This document shows positions 26,508-35,580 of a stretch of 64,000 nt of DNA, in pieces; positions within the stretch are counted from its first letter, which is position 1, and the number at the start of each line of letters is the position of its first letter. Origin of the DNA: Achromobacter pestifer. GTDB taxonomy: Bacteria; Pseudomonadota; Gammaproteobacteria; Burkholderiales; Burkholderiaceae_B. The position numbers and the translations under genes were made by a program. The stretch covers positions 124,001 to 188,000 of the forward strand of contig NZ_CADIJX010000004.1 of NCBI RefSeq assembly GCF_902859625.1, read 5' to 3'. The notes under the pieces were generated by a model. That model was given only the letters and a program-made list of their open reading frames with translations. It was not told where the DNA came from and ran no database searches.

Positions 26508-27485
26508 ATGTCCCTACGCCTGCCCCGCCCGGTGCGCTACCTGCTGCAAATCCTCTTCGTGGTCGGTGCGACGGCCATCGCCAATTTTTTCCTGCTCAAA
26601 CTGGTGCCCGGTGATCTGGTCGATGTGATCGCCTCCGAGAACAGCGGCATCACGCCCGAACACGTGGCCGAGCTTCGGGTGGCGTATGGCCTGGATCAGA
26701 GCGTGCTGGCGCAATTGGGCTATTACCTGAAAAGCCTGCTGTCGCTGGATCTTGGATACTCGTTCCGCTACGGCGAACCCGTGGCCGATCTGATCTTCGG
26801 ACGCCTGCCGGCCACCTTGGCACTGATCGGCACGGGGCTGGCGCTGTCCGTGGCGTTGGGGGTCTTGCTGGGCGTGCTGGCGGCACGCCGCCCGCACGGC
26901 TTGCTGGACACCCTGCTGTCGGCGCTGGCAACGGCGGGCTATTCGGCGCCAATGTTCTGGACGGCGCTGATGCTGATCGTGGGATTCGGCGTGCATCTGA
27001 ACTGGCTGCCCGTGGGCGGCATCCGCGACGTGGGCGCGGCGTATGAGGGCTGGGCGCTGTGGGTGGATCATGCCCGTCACCTGGCGTTGCCCGTGGCAAC
27101 GGTTGCGATCTACTACGTCGCCATCTATGCGCGGCTGTCACGGGCATCGATGATCGAAACCTTGCAGGAAGACTACATCCGCACGGCGCGCGCGCGCGGC
27201 AATGGCGAGGCGCGCGTGATCTGGCGGCATGCGCTGAAGAACGCCATGCTGCCGGTCATCACCATGCTCGGCCTGCAAAGCAGTGCGTTGCTGGGTGGCA
27301 GCATCGTGGTGGAAACGGTGTTCGCCTGGCCAGGCCTGGGCCAGCTGTCGTTCGAGGCCATTGCCAGCCGAGACGTCAATCTGCTGTTGGGCATCCTGTT
27401 GATGAGCGCGGCGCTGGTAGCGTTGATGAACATCGCCGTTGACGCCTGCTACGGCCTGTTGGATCCCCGCGTGAGAAAGACATGA
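26508..27485 (+). CDS. Dpp-type ABC transporter permease (DppB-like)
   Basis: A 325-residue inner-membrane permease of the DppB/OppB family. N-terminal LLQILFVVGATAIANFFLLKLVPGD with the conserved PGD; about six hydrophobic segments; coupling loop DYIRTARARGNGEARVIWRHALKNAMLPVITMLG. GGSIVVETVFAWPGLGQLSFEAIASRDVNLL closes the domain as usual. The start at 26508 lies 19 bases after the binding-protein gene, with GGAA upstream. Pairs with the permease encoded at 27482. Confidence 0.92.
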   Translation: MSLRLPRPVRYLLQILFVVGATAIANFFLLKLVPGDLVDVIASENSGITPEHVAELRVAYGLDQSVLAQLGYYLKSLLSLDLGYSFRYGEPVADLIFGRLPATLALIGTGLALSVALGVLLGVLAARRPHGLLDTLLSALATAGYSAPMFWTALMLIVGFGVHLNWLPVGGIRDVGAAYEGWALWVDHARHLALPVATVAIYYVAIYARLSRASMIETLQEDYIRTARARGNGEARVIWRHALKNAMLPVITMLGLQSSALLGGSIVVETVFAWPGLGQLSFEAIASRDVNLLLGILLMSAALVALMNIAVDACYGLLDPRVRKT

Positions 27486-28354
27486 AACAGATTCCGCTTG
27501 CCGCGCTGCGCCTGCTGCGCACGCCGTCGGCCGCCGTGGGCGCGACGATCCTGCTGATCGTGCTGGCCGCTGCCGCCAGCGCGTCGTGGCTATTCCCGGA
27601 CGATCCTCTGGAAATGGTCGGCGCTCCCTTCACCTGGCCGGGCGAAGACGCCGCCTTCCCGGCCGGCACCGACCTGATGGGCCGCGACATCCTGGCCGGA
27701 TTGTTCCACGGCGCGCGCGTCTCCCTGCTGGTGGGCGGCGCGTCGGCAGCGATCGCGCTGGTCATTGGCCTGCTGGTGGGCGCCTTCGCGGGTTATGCAG
27801 GGCCGCGCACCGACGCCGTGCTGATGCGCATCACCGAACTCTTCCAAACCGTGCCGTCCTTCCTGCTGGCCATCGTGCTGGTGGCCATCATGGGCCCGTC
27901 GCTCGCCACCATCATCTTCGCCCTGGGCGTGACCTCCTGGACCGGCATTGCAAGGCTCACGCGGGGCGAATTCATTTCGCTACGCGAACGCGAATTCGTC
28001 CGCGCCGCGCAAACACTGGGGGCAAGCCATGCCCGCATCATCTTCCTTGAAATCCTGCCCAACGCCCTGCCGCCCATCATCGTGACGACAGCCGTGCTGG
28101 TCGCGCACGCCATCCTGTCGGAAGCCGGACTGTCATTCCTGGGGCTGGGCGACCCCAACGTGGTCAGCTGGGGCAGCATGGTCGGCGCGGGGCGCGAGGC
28201 GCTGCGCACCGCCTGGTACATGACGGCCCTGCCCGGCCTGACCATCATGGCCACGGTGCTGGCCTTGAACCTGCTGAGTGACGCGATCAACGACGCGCTC
28301 AATCCCAAATTGCGGCGGCATCGCGTGGCGCCTGCACCCGCTGCGGCGCGGTAG
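27482..28354 (+). CDS. Dpp-type ABC transporter permease (DppC-like)
   Basis: A 290-residue permease of the DppC/OppC family. After a first membrane segment it shows the family motif GTDLMGRDILAGLFHGARVSLLVG, several further hydrophobic segments, the coupling loop REFVRAAQTLGASHARIIFLEILPNALPPIIV, and AGLSFLGLGDPNVVSWGSMVGAGREAL. The start overlaps the upstream permease by four bases (ATGA), indicating coupled synthesis. Confidence 0.92.
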   Translation: MKQIPLAALRLLRTPSAAVGATILLIVLAAAASASWLFPDDPLEMVGAPFTWPGEDAAFPAGTDLMGRDILAGLFHGARVSLLVGGASAAIALVIGLLVGAFAGYAGPRTDAVLMRITELFQTVPSFLLAIVLVAIMGPSLATIIFALGVTSWTGIARLTRGEFISLREREFVRAAQTLGASHARIIFLEILPNALPPIIVTTAVLVAHAILSEAGLSFLGLGDPNVVSWGSMVGAGREALRTAWYMTALPGLTIMATVLALNLLSDAINDALNPKLRRHRVAPAPAAAR

Positions 28355-28371
28355 CCCCAACCCAGGCCATC

Positions 28372-30093
28372 ATGATGACTACGCTAATCGACATCCAAGG
28401 ACTGGACGTGGCCTTTCCCGGCCACCAGGCCGTTCGCGGGCTGGACCTGCAATTGCGCGGCGGAGAAACGTTGGCGCTCGTCGGCGAGTCCGGCTGCGGC
28501 AAGTCCACCACCGCGCTCGCCCTGCTGGGCCTGCTGCCGCGCCATGCCCGTGCGACCGGCCGCATCCTGTTTGAAGGACATGACCTGCTGACGCTGCCGG
28601 AACGCCAGCGCTGCGCGCTGCGCGGCAACCGTATTGCCATGATCTTCCAGGAGCCGATGACCAGCCTGAACCCCGTCCTGACACTGGGCGACCAGATTGG
28701 CGAGGCACTGCGCCTGCATCGCGGCGCCAGCGCCCGCGCCGCCCGGGCGCGCGCCATTGAATTGCTGGACCTGGTGCGCGTGCCCGAGCCGCAGCGCCGC
28801 GTGGACGACTATCCGCACCGGCTGTCGGGCGGGCAGCGCCAACGCGCCATGATCGCAGCCGCCATCGCCTGCCAGCCCGCGCTGCTGGTGGCCGACGAGC
28901 CCACCACCGCCCTGGACGTCACCGTGCAGGCGCAGATCCTGCAACTGTTGGACGACCTGCGGTCGGAATTGAACATGGGACTGCTGCTGATCACGCATGA
29001 TCTGGCCGTCGTCGGAGAATGGGCAGACCGCGTGGCCGTGATGGTGCGAGGCGAAAAGGTCGAGGAAGGACCCGCCACGACCCTGCTGAGCCAGCCGCGC
29101 CATCCCTACACCCAGGGACTGCTCGGCGCCTCGCTGCGCCTGGACGACGCGACCCACTACAGCAGATTGCGGCTGCCAGAGATCCGCACGCGCCTCGATC
29201 CGGCGTCGGGGCGTCCGGTATTCGGCCTGGTCACGCCCGACCGTGTGCCCGTTGCCGCCAACGACCCCACGCCCATCGGAGCGCCGCCGTTGCTGCAAGT
29301 GCAGGACCTTCGGGTGCAGTACCAGACGGCCCAGGGCCCGAGCACCGCGGTGGACGGTGTGTCGTTCCAGCTGGCGCTCGGGGAAACCCTGGGGCTGGTC
29401 GGCGAGTCTGGCTGCGGAAAGTCGACGCTGTCGCGCACGCTTGTGCGCTTGCTGGCGCCCGCATCCGGCCGCATTCTGCTGCGCGGCGAAGACACCGCGC
29501 ATCTGGACCGCAGCCGCCTGGCCGCCTACCGGCAGAGCGTGCAAATGATCTTCCAGGACCCCTATGCCTCGCTCAATCCCCGCCACACCGTCAATGACAT
29601 CCTGGAAGCCGCATTGCGCATCCACCGCGTCAAGGACAGGCAGGAACGGCGTCAGCGCATTCTCCGCATCCTGGATGCGGTGGGGCTGCCGCGTGAGGCG
29701 CTCGCGCGGTATCCGAGCGAGTTCTCGGGCGGGCAGCGCCAGCGTATCGGCATCGCCCGCGCCCTGGTGCTGCGCCCGGCGCTGGTGATCTGCGACGAAC
29801 CGGTCTCTGCGCTGGACGTCTCGGTGCAGGCGCAGATCCTGAACCTGCTGGTGGATCTGAAATCCGAATTCCGCTTGTCTTACCTTTTCATCTCGCACGA
29901 CCTGTCGGTGGTTCATTACCTGGCGGATCGGGTGCTGGTGATGAATGCGGGCCGGATCGTCGAAGAAGGCCCCAACGCCACCCTGTGGCGCGATGCCCGG
30001 CACCCCTATACGCGCAGCCTGATCGCCGCGTTGCCCCAAGGGCTTTCCCCAGGTCCGGGTCCAGACCAGGAGGCGCTGCGCAGAACGGCCTGA
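28372..30093 (+). CDS. Fused dual ATP-binding protein (DppD-DppF type)
   Basis: A 573-residue protein with two complete ABC ATPase domains joined in one chain. The first has Walker A GESGCGKST (residues 38-46), signature LSGGQRQRAMIAAA and Walker B LLVADEPTTALD. The second, beginning near residue 307, repeats them (GESGCGKST, FSGGQRQRIGIARAL, LVICDEPVSALD). The end of each domain has the oligopeptide-type HPYTxxL motif (HPYTQGLLGA and HPYTRSLIAA). Both ATP sites look active. It powers the importer encoded just upstream, 17 bases after the DppC-like gene. A second ATG three bases later (28375) is an equally good start. Confidence 0.93.
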   Translation: MMTTLIDIQGLDVAFPGHQAVRGLDLQLRGGETLALVGESGCGKSTTALALLGLLPRHARATGRILFEGHDLLTLPERQRCALRGNRIAMIFQEPMTSLNPVLTLGDQIGEALRLHRGASARAARARAIELLDLVRVPEPQRRVDDYPHRLSGGQRQRAMIAAAIACQPALLVADEPTTALDVTVQAQILQLLDDLRSELNMGLLLITHDLAVVGEWADRVAVMVRGEKVEEGPATTLLSQPRHPYTQGLLGASLRLDDATHYSRLRLPEIRTRLDPASGRPVFGLVTPDRVPVAANDPTPIGAPPLLQVQDLRVQYQTAQGPSTAVDGVSFQLALGETLGLVGESGCGKSTLSRTLVRLLAPASGRILLRGEDTAHLDRSRLAAYRQSVQMIFQDPYASLNPRHTVNDILEAALRIHRVKDRQERRQRILRILDAVGLPREALARYPSEFSGGQRQRIGIARALVLRPALVICDEPVSALDVSVQAQILNLLVDLKSEFRLSYLFISHDLSVVHYLADRVLVMNAGRIVEEGPNATLWRDARHPYTRSLIAALPQGLSPGPGPDQEALRRTA

Positions 30094-30209
30094 CCCAGCC
30101 ACGATCAGACGGACGCCCTCCTCCTTACGCGGGACTGGATTGCGGGCAACGGCGAGCCTATACTGAATTCGCCGTTGCTCGACATTCCTTTTCCTAAAGG
30201 AGAGGCAAC

Positions 30210-30647
30210 ATGTACAGGCACTTGCTCATCGCCGTGGATGGCTCCTTGCTGTCAGAATCGGCTTTCAAGCGCGGGCTCATTTTCGCCAAGGAAATGGGCG
30301 CCACGATCACCCTCATCCGCGCCATTCCGGAGGACCATCTGCTGGTCTATCAGGCCGAGATGCTGGGCACCACGCAGGCGCATCACACCGACCAGGCGCG
30401 CAAGAACGCGCAGGCCTATCTGGACGGGCTGGAAATGGAGGCCCGTCATGCGCTGGTGCCGTGCAATATCGTCGTCATGGTCAACGATCACCCGCACGAG
30501 GCGATTGTCGAGACCGCGAAGGGCCAGGGCTGCGACCTGATCATCATGGGTTCGCACGGGCGCCACGGCATGACCGGGTTCCTGCTGGGCAGCGAGACCC
30601 AGCGCGTGCTGGCCAAGACCCGACTGCCCGTGCTGGTGTTCCGCTAG
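30210..30647 (+). CDS. Universal stress protein, UspA family
   Basis: A 145-residue single-domain Usp. N-terminal HLLIAVDGS, and the nucleotide-binding signature GSHGRHGMTGFLLGSETQRVL (G-x2-G-x9-G-S) near the C-terminus, followed by LPVLVF. The signature puts it in the ATP-binding class. A strong AAAGGAGAGG lies upstream of the ATG. It is a stand-alone gene about 115 bases after the ABC importer and convergent with the ferredoxin reductase. Confidence 0.92.
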   Translation: MYRHLLIAVDGSLLSESAFKRGLIFAKEMGATITLIRAIPEDHLLVYQAEMLGTTQAHHTDQARKNAQAYLDGLEMEARHALVPCNIVVMVNDHPHEAIVETAKGQGCDLIIMGSHGRHGMTGFLLGSETQRVLAKTRLPVLVFR

Positions 30648-30663
30648 CTTGTTCCGCGCCGCG

Positions 30664-31674
30664 TCACGCTGCCGGGGCCAGCGCGTGCTGGAAGGTAAAG
30701 CTGTCGGCGTATAGATGATCCAGGCTGGCGCCCCGTCCTGCCAGCAGATGCTTGGCCTGTTGGATCATGGCGGGCGCTCCGCACAGGTAGATGGCGTGTT
30801 CGGACAGGTCGCCGTGGTCTTCCAGAACGGCGTCCTGCACATGGCCGCGCCGACCCTGCCAGCCCGCGTCCGCCCGAGACAACACGGGCACGAAATTGAA
30901 TTCGTACAACCGGCCGGCCCAACTGGCGATCTCGTCTTGCAGATACAGGTCGGCTTCGGTGCGCATGCCCCAATACAGGCTGACGGGCGGGCAATCTTCC
31001 TTGTCCAGCAGGGATTCCAGAATCGCTTTGATCGGCGCGATGCCGGTGCCGGTTGCCATCATGATGAGCGGGCGCCAGTCTTCCTCGTGATAACTGAAGA
31101 CGCCCAGCGGCGCTTCGATCCGCAGGGAGGCGCCGGCCTGCGCCTGGCCCAGCCAATGATCGGTGTAGCGGCCGCCCGGAATGCGGCGCACGTGAAAATC
31201 CACCGTTTGGCCCGGCGACGCGCTGGCCATGGAAAAACTGCGCGTTTCGCCGTCGGGCAACAATACATTCATGTATTGGCCGGGCACGAAATCCAAGGCG
31301 TCACCGGGCAGGGCCAGCGTCAGATGGAGGATGTCATCGGTATAGGCTTCGATGCGCTCGATGGTGGCGGAAAGGTGGCGCGGTTCCGGAAACACCTGGC
31401 GGCTGCTTGCCACGCTGATGCACAGATCGCTTTCCGGCCGCGCCTGGCAGGCCAGCGCATAGCCTTCGGCGGCCTCTTCCGGCGTCAACGCCATGGGAAA
31501 TTCGTCATAGCGCACCGTGCCGGACTCCAACTTGATGCGGCAGGTGCCGCAGCCGCCGAAGGTGCACTCGTGCGGCAGCTTGACGTCCGCCCGCCCGGCG
31601 GCTTCCAGCACGGATTCACCCGCGTCGACCACGAAGGCGTCGCCGGTTTCCAGGATATGCACACGGTATGCCAT
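30664..31674 (-). CDS. 2Fe-2S ferredoxin-NAD(P)H reductase (oxygenase reductase type)
   Basis: A 336-residue electron-transfer protein. The N-terminal plant-type 2Fe-2S domain has Cys37, Cys42, Cys45 and Cys76 (CTFGGCGTC). Next come an FAD domain (RSFSMASAS at about residues 144-152) and an NAD(P)H domain (MMATGTGIAPIKAIL, YLCGAPAM). This is the architecture of oxygenase reductases such as BenC/XylZ and of CDP-6-deoxyglucoseen reductases. Last gene of the aldehyde dehydrogenase-GlcG-reductase operon. It probably passes electrons to the two ferredoxins encoded at 37166-38144 and so to the diiron oxidase at 38216. Confidence 0.9.
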   Translation of the reverse strand: MAYRVHILETGDAFVVDAGESVLEAAGRADVKLPHECTFGGCGTCRIKLESGTVRYDEFPMALTPEEAAEGYALACQARPESDLCISVASSRQVFPEPRHLSATIERIEAYTDDILHLTLALPGDALDFVPGQYMNVLLPDGETRSFSMASASPGQTVDFHVRRIPGGRYTDHWLGQAQAGASLRIEAPLGVFSYHEEDWRPLIMMATGTGIAPIKAILESLLDKEDCPPVSLYWGMRTEADLYLQDEIASWAGRLYEFNFVPVLSRADAGWQGRRGHVQDAVLEDHGDLSEHAIYLCGAPAMIQQAKHLLAGRGASLDHLYADSFTFQHALAPAA

Positions 31675-31686
31675 GACCGGCCTCGC

Positions 31687-32166
31687 TTATTTCTTGATGT
31701 CCGCCTGCACCAGCACTTTCATGCCACGCGGCTCCAGCAATTCAGCCAATGCCGCCAATGCAGCCACGCCCGCCTGGGTGTCCTGTTCGCCGTTGCCGCC
31801 GCTCAGGCCCACGCCGCCGATCACCTCGTCGTTCACCACGATGGGAAAGCCGCCGACGAACACGGCGAACTTGCCGTCAAAGCTCCACTGGATGCCGAAG
31901 GCCTCGTTGCCCGGCAGCGCCGGACCATTGGGCGGCGTGTTGAACAGATGCGTCGAACGCTTGTGGCCAGCTGCGGTGAAGGCCTTGTTCCAGGCGATCT
32001 GCGGGCCGGTGATGCGGGCGCCGTCCATGCGTTCCAGGGCAATGGGATAGCCGCCGTCATCCACGATGCAGATGGATTCCAGCACGCCGATCGCTTCTGA
32101 CTTGGCCATGGCCGCGCGCACCATGACACGCGCTTCTTCCAGTTCCAGGCGATATATCTGTTTCAT
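31687..32166 (-). CDS. GlcG/HbpS-family protein
   Basis: A 159-residue GlcG/HbpS-fold protein. It shows IYRLELEEARVMVRAAMAKSEAIGV, ICIVDDGGYPIALERMDGA, TGPQIAWNKAFTAAG, and the conserved GFPIVVNDEVIGGVGLSGGNGEQDTQAGVAALAAL. The start at 32166 has AAGAGG upstream; the longer in-frame reading extends into the aldehyde dehydrogenase. Relatives bind haem or small ligands or accompany glycolate and diol oxidation genes; the molecular function here is not known. It lies between the aldehyde dehydrogenase and the reductase in one tight operon. Confidence 0.87.
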   Translation of the reverse strand: MKQIYRLELEEARVMVRAAMAKSEAIGVLESICIVDDGGYPIALERMDGARITGPQIAWNKAFTAAGHKRSTHLFNTPPNGPALPGNEAFGIQWSFDGKFAVFVGGFPIVVNDEVIGGVGLSGGNGEQDTQAGVAALAALAELLEPRGMKVLVQADIKK

Positions 32167-32194
32167 TGGGATAGCCTCTTGAGTGGTCCGCGCC

Positions 32195-33655
32195 TTAACC
32201 GGCGCGGTAGACGGTCTTGATCTGCGTGTAGAACTCCAGGCCCACACGGCCGGATTCCCGGAACGTGGACGTACTGGAGTGTTTCAGTCCGCCAAACGGG
32301 GCGTTGATCAGATTGCCCGTGGTGGTGCGGTTGATCTTCACCGTGCCCGCCTGGATGTCGCGGGCAAAGCGATGCGCATAGCGCGCGTCCGTCGTGGCAA
32401 TCGCGGCGGACAGGCCATATTCGGTGTCATTGGCCTTGGCAATGGCGTCGTCATAGCCATCGACTTCGATCAACGCGATGACGGGGCCGAAGATCTCTTC
32501 GCGCGCAATGCGCATTTGCTGCGTGACATCGGTGAAGAGCGCCGGTGTCACGTAATAGCCACGGTCAAAGCCCGCGCCGGTCAGTTGCTCGCCACCGCAC
32601 ACATGCGTGGCTTCCTCCTTGCCGATCGCGATATAGCTCAGCACGTTGTCCAGCTGCTTTCGCGTGGCCAGCGGACCCAGATCGAAAGTTCCGTCCAGCC
32701 CGTTGCCGATGGTCAGCGCCTTGATCCGCGCCACCAGCTTGTCGGTGAAGGCCTGGCGCACCTTGGCGTCCACCAGCACGCGGCTGGTGCCCGTGCATGC
32801 CTGGCCGCTTAACGAAAAACCGCCCTTCACGGCCAGGTCCACGGCACGGTCCAGGTCAGCGTCGGCCAGCACGATCAACGGATTCTTGCCGCCCAGTTCC
32901 ATCTGCGTGCGAGTGGTCAGGCCGACGCCACGGTGGATCTGTTCGCCTGCGGCGGTGGAACCGGTGAAGGAAATCGCGCGTACCGCGCGGGCGGTGGTGA
33001 TCGCCGGCCCGACGGCGGCGGCAGGGCCGATCACCAGGTTCAGGACGCCCGCGGGCAAACCTGCCTGCACGAAGGCCTCGGCCAAGCGATAGCCGGACAG
33101 CGGCGCGTCCGACGACGGCTTGAACACGACGGTGTTGCCCGTGATCAGCGCCGGCGCGATCTTGCGGGCGGGAATTGAAATGGGGAAGTTCCACGGCGAG
33201 ATCACGCTGACGACACCCAGCGGTTCGCGCTGGCTATAGACGACCATGTCCGGATCGTCATTGACGAAGGTCTCGCCCGTGAAGCTCTGCCCTTCCACCG
33301 CGTAGAAGCGGATCGTCTGAGCCGAGCGCAACACTTCGTCCTTCGCCAGATTGAGGCCCTTGCCCTCTTCGCGGGTCAATTCGCGGGCGAAGGCGTCGGC
33401 GTGGTCTTCCAGATACTGGGCGGCGCGGAACAAGATCGCGGCGCGCTTGGAAATCGGCGTGTCGCGCCAGTTGGCGAAAGCCCCGTCGGCCGCCTCCACC
33501 GCGCGCCGGGCGTCTTCGGCGTCCGACACCGGAAAACGGCCCACGATATCGGAGGTGTCTGCGGGATTCAGATTGGGGGCCGTCCGGCCGGTGGCGCTGG
33601 GCACCCAGGCGCCGCCGATGTGGTTCATGAATGCCTGTTGCGAGAGATCGTCCAC
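32195..33655 (-). CDS. NAD(P)-dependent aldehyde dehydrogenase
   Basis: Aldehyde dehydrogenase superfamily enzyme of 486 residues that oxidizes an aldehyde to the acid. Catalytic Cys lies in SGQACTGTSR, the general-base Glu in MELGGKNP, cofactor site in FTGSTAAGEQIHR, and the conserved N-terminal core in SPWNFPISIPARKIAPALITGNTVVFKPS. Closest in feel to the succinate-semialdehyde and ketoglutarate-semialdehyde group. The chosen start is GTG at 33655, preceded by AAGGAAG at good spacing; no ATG fits as well. A GTATAC operator-like 14-mer lies 59 bases upstream of this start. Confidence 0.9.
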   Translation of the reverse strand: MDDLSQQAFMNHIGGAWVPSATGRTAPNLNPADTSDIVGRFPVSDAEDARRAVEAADGAFANWRDTPISKRAAILFRAAQYLEDHADAFARELTREEGKGLNLAKDEVLRSAQTIRFYAVEGQSFTGETFVNDDPDMVVYSQREPLGVVSVISPWNFPISIPARKIAPALITGNTVVFKPSSDAPLSGYRLAEAFVQAGLPAGVLNLVIGPAAAVGPAITTARAVRAISFTGSTAAGEQIHRGVGLTTRTQMELGGKNPLIVLADADLDRAVDLAVKGGFSLSGQACTGTSRVLVDAKVRQAFTDKLVARIKALTIGNGLDGTFDLGPLATRKQLDNVLSYIAIGKEEATHVCGGEQLTGAGFDRGYYVTPALFTDVTQQMRIAREEIFGPVIALIEVDGYDDAIAKANDTEYGLSAAIATTDARYAHRFARDIQAGTVKINRTTTGNLINAPFGGLKHSSTSTFRESGRVGLEFYTQIKTVYRAG

Positions 33656-33714
33656 GGAAGTGCTTCCTTGTCCTGTGCGGGAGTGGCCGGAAATCGGTCG
33701 TCTGAGATAACTTC

Positions 33715-33728
33715 TGAACATTGTATAC
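33715..33728 (-). promoter_or_regulatory. Operator-like 14-mer upstream of aldehyde dehydrogenase operon
   Basis: The sequence TGAACATTGTATAC is present here and again, identically, at 39001-39014. Its core GTATAC is a 6-bp palindrome. On the minus strand it reads TATACAAT, which could double as a -10 box, so a bound repressor would block the promoter. The likely ligand is the FCD-type GntR regulator encoded at 36368-37120. Confidence 0.68.
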
Positions 33729-33774
33729 TTTAATCACTTAAGGACGATACGTGAAAACCCCAGGCTTGCCAGTG

Positions 33775-33800
33775 AAAAGGGGCCCCGCAGGGCCCCTTTT
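33775..33800. terminator. Rho-independent terminator
   Basis: A perfect 11-bp stem (AAAAGGGGCCC with GGGCCCCTTTT) and a CGCA loop, placed 20 bases after the stop of the permease gene that ends at 33821. It separates that gene from the promoter of the aldehyde dehydrogenase operon. Confidence 0.93.
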
Positions 33801-33820
33801 CGTGGGGTCTGGCCCGGTGG

Positions 33821-35353
33821 TCAGGCCCAGATCAGGACGGCGCAGATGGTGGAGACGAATAGCGCCAGCAGCACGGGTAACAGCAGGGCGCGCACCAACG
33901 ACAGCACGTTCACCCGCGCGAACCCCGCCACTGCAATCAGCGACGACCAGGCGATCAAGGTGCCGCCGCCCGTCCAGACCGCGCCCATCTGACCCACGGC
34001 CGCCAAGGTCGCGGGGTCCACGCCCACCACGGGGCCCAGGGCGCCAGAGAGCGTGCCGGTCAACGGCAGGCCAGCGAACCCCGAGCCGTCGATGCCGGTG
34101 ATCATGCCCACCAGCAGTACGCCAAAGGCCACCAGGAAATGATTTTCTGGAATCAGGTGCTGGCCGGCGGAGATCACCTCGAACAACAGCCCGGGGGCTT
34201 GCGCCTGCGGCATGCCCAGGATCTGCGCGGCGGTCTCGTTGGCGCCCACGAAGAAGAACCCGGCGATCGGCAGCACGGACCCCATGGCCTTGAAGGCAAA
34301 GACGAAGCCGTCCGTCACGTGCTCGGGGCACACGTCCAGCATCTTGCGGGGGCCTTCCGCCGCCAGCGTCACCAACATCATCACCACAAAGGCCACGCCG
34401 CCGACCAGCGCGGCCGCGTCGCCGCCCCGCAGGGCCGGCACCGACGGGAATATCCGGGGCACCACCATGACGGCGATCACGGCCAGGAAGGCCAGCGGCG
34501 TCACCACGGCAAAGGTCTTGGACCAACGCACGCGACGGCGCTCTTCGTCGCTTAGCGCCGGACCTTGCGGCAACGCCGGGTCGGCGCCCATCGTGCCGCG
34601 CGCCAGTTCCGCCTTGTCAAACGAGCCCGATTGTTCAATACGCGCCAGGCTGCCGTCCTGGGCGCGGGCTTGCCAGGCATCCAGCAACGCCGGACTGGCG
34701 GGCACGATGTGCTTGCGGATCAACAGATAGGCCGTCACCAGCGCGACGGCGCCGGTAATCAACGACAACACCAGCGCACGGTCGGCCACCACCGCTGCGC
34801 TGACGGCCGCGCCCGCCGCCTTGGCGCTGATGCTGGGGGCCACTCCGATCACGTAATCCGACGACAGCGCCATGCCTTGGCCGGCGATGGCGATCGCCAT
34901 GGCACCGGCCAGCGGCGGCAGCCCGGCCGCGATGGCCGCGGGCAGCAAGATGGCGGATACCAGCGGCACGGCAGGCGTGGGCCAGAAGAACAACGAAATC
35001 ACATAGGTACAGAGGGCGATGATCACGAAGGAGGAATGCCCCCCGCGCATCACCCGCCGGAACGGCTGCACCATGCGCACATCCGCCTGCAAGGTCTTCA
35101 AGGCGTTCAGCAGGGCGGTCATGAAGGTAATGACCAGGAAGATGTTGAACAGCTCTTTCGCGGCCACGAAGCTGGCCGAGAAAATGCCGATCAGCGCACT
35201 GATCGGATTGCCCGTGATGGCCAGCACCACCAGGAAAGTGCCAATTACCGATGGCACCACCACGTTGGCCCGCAAGATCATCGTCAGGATGATGGCGGCC
35301 ACGCTGATCAAGTACATCCAATGAGCAGCGTTGAGCACGACGTCGGATTGCAT
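33821..35353 (-). CDS. Large inner-membrane permease, ion-transporter type
   Basis: A 510-residue integral membrane protein with about 12 hydrophobic segments and one hydrophilic loop (residues about 215-275). Pseudo-symmetric glycine-rich stretches (PTPAVPLVSAILLPAAIAAGLPPLAGAMAIAIAGQGMALSSDYV in the first half, GMITGIDGSGFAGLPLTGTLSG in the second) recall the IT superfamily (GntP/DctM/DcuC-like anion carriers). I cannot name the exact family. The start at 35353 has AAGGGGA upstream. It is a single-gene unit inside the putative diiron-oxidase regulon, with its own terminator and a GTATAC site in its promoter region, and is a good candidate for the substrate importer. Confidence 0.75.
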   Translation of the reverse strand: MQSDVVLNAAHWMYLISVAAIILTMILRANVVVPSVIGTFLVVLAITGNPISALIGIFSASFVAAKELFNIFLVITFMTALLNALKTLQADVRMVQPFRRVMRGGHSSFVIIALCTYVISLFFWPTPAVPLVSAILLPAAIAAGLPPLAGAMAIAIAGQGMALSSDYVIGVAPSISAKAAGAAVSAAVVADRALVLSLITGAVALVTAYLLIRKHIVPASPALLDAWQARAQDGSLARIEQSGSFDKAELARGTMGADPALPQGPALSDEERRRVRWSKTFAVVTPLAFLAVIAVMVVPRIFPSVPALRGGDAAALVGGVAFVVMMLVTLAAEGPRKMLDVCPEHVTDGFVFAFKAMGSVLPIAGFFFVGANETAAQILGMPQAQAPGLLFEVISAGQHLIPENHFLVAFGVLLVGMITGIDGSGFAGLPLTGTLSGALGPVVGVDPATLAAVGQMGAVWTGGGTLIAWSSLIAVAGFARVNVLSLVRALLLPVLLALFVSTICAVLIWA

Positions 35354-35395
35354 GCGAGATTCCCCTTGTGACGTGGCTGTTAGGTCGCCACAATC

Positions 35396-35436
35396 GGTAT
35401 ACTATATTTCGTTGTGAGCCATACCAATCGAAATAT
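35396..35436. promoter_or_regulatory. GTATAC site and 8-bp inverted repeat near the permease start
   Basis: GGTATACTATA begins at 35396 with GTATAC at 35397-35402. It runs into an inverted repeat, ATATTTCG at 35404-35411 and CGAAATAT at 35429-35436. Both lie 43-83 bases upstream of the permease ATG in the divergent region shared with the TauE/SafE gene. This is a candidate operator for the GntR regulator of this cluster. Confidence 0.5.
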
Positions 35437-35553
35437 GCAGCGCCTAGGGAAACCGATAATTCTGAAAAACCCATGAATAACCGGCTAAAAACAAGGGTTT
35501 ACCCTAGGAATCCTGAATATCATTGAGATCGTCGATTTTCACAAATTGACTAT

Positions 35554-35565
35554 CGTATACATATA
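35554..35565. promoter_or_regulatory. GTATAC site before the TauE/SafE gene
   Basis: CGTATACATATA, with the core at 35555-35560, lies 20 bases upstream of the ATG at 35581. A possible promoter surrounds it (TTCACA at 35538, TATAAG at 35562, 18-base spacing), so the site would fall in the spacer and could be used for repression. Confidence 0.5.
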
Positions 35566-35580
35566 AGGTCACTCAATCGC

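Noticed and set aside
28384-30102. 572-codon frame opposite the fused ATPase gene
   Set aside because: His/Gln/Arg-rich shadow translation without motifs. The plus strand carries two full ABC domains.
30715-32100. 461-codon plus-strand frame across the reductase and GlcG genes
   Set aside because: It spans two real minus-strand genes and their boundary, and has no domain.
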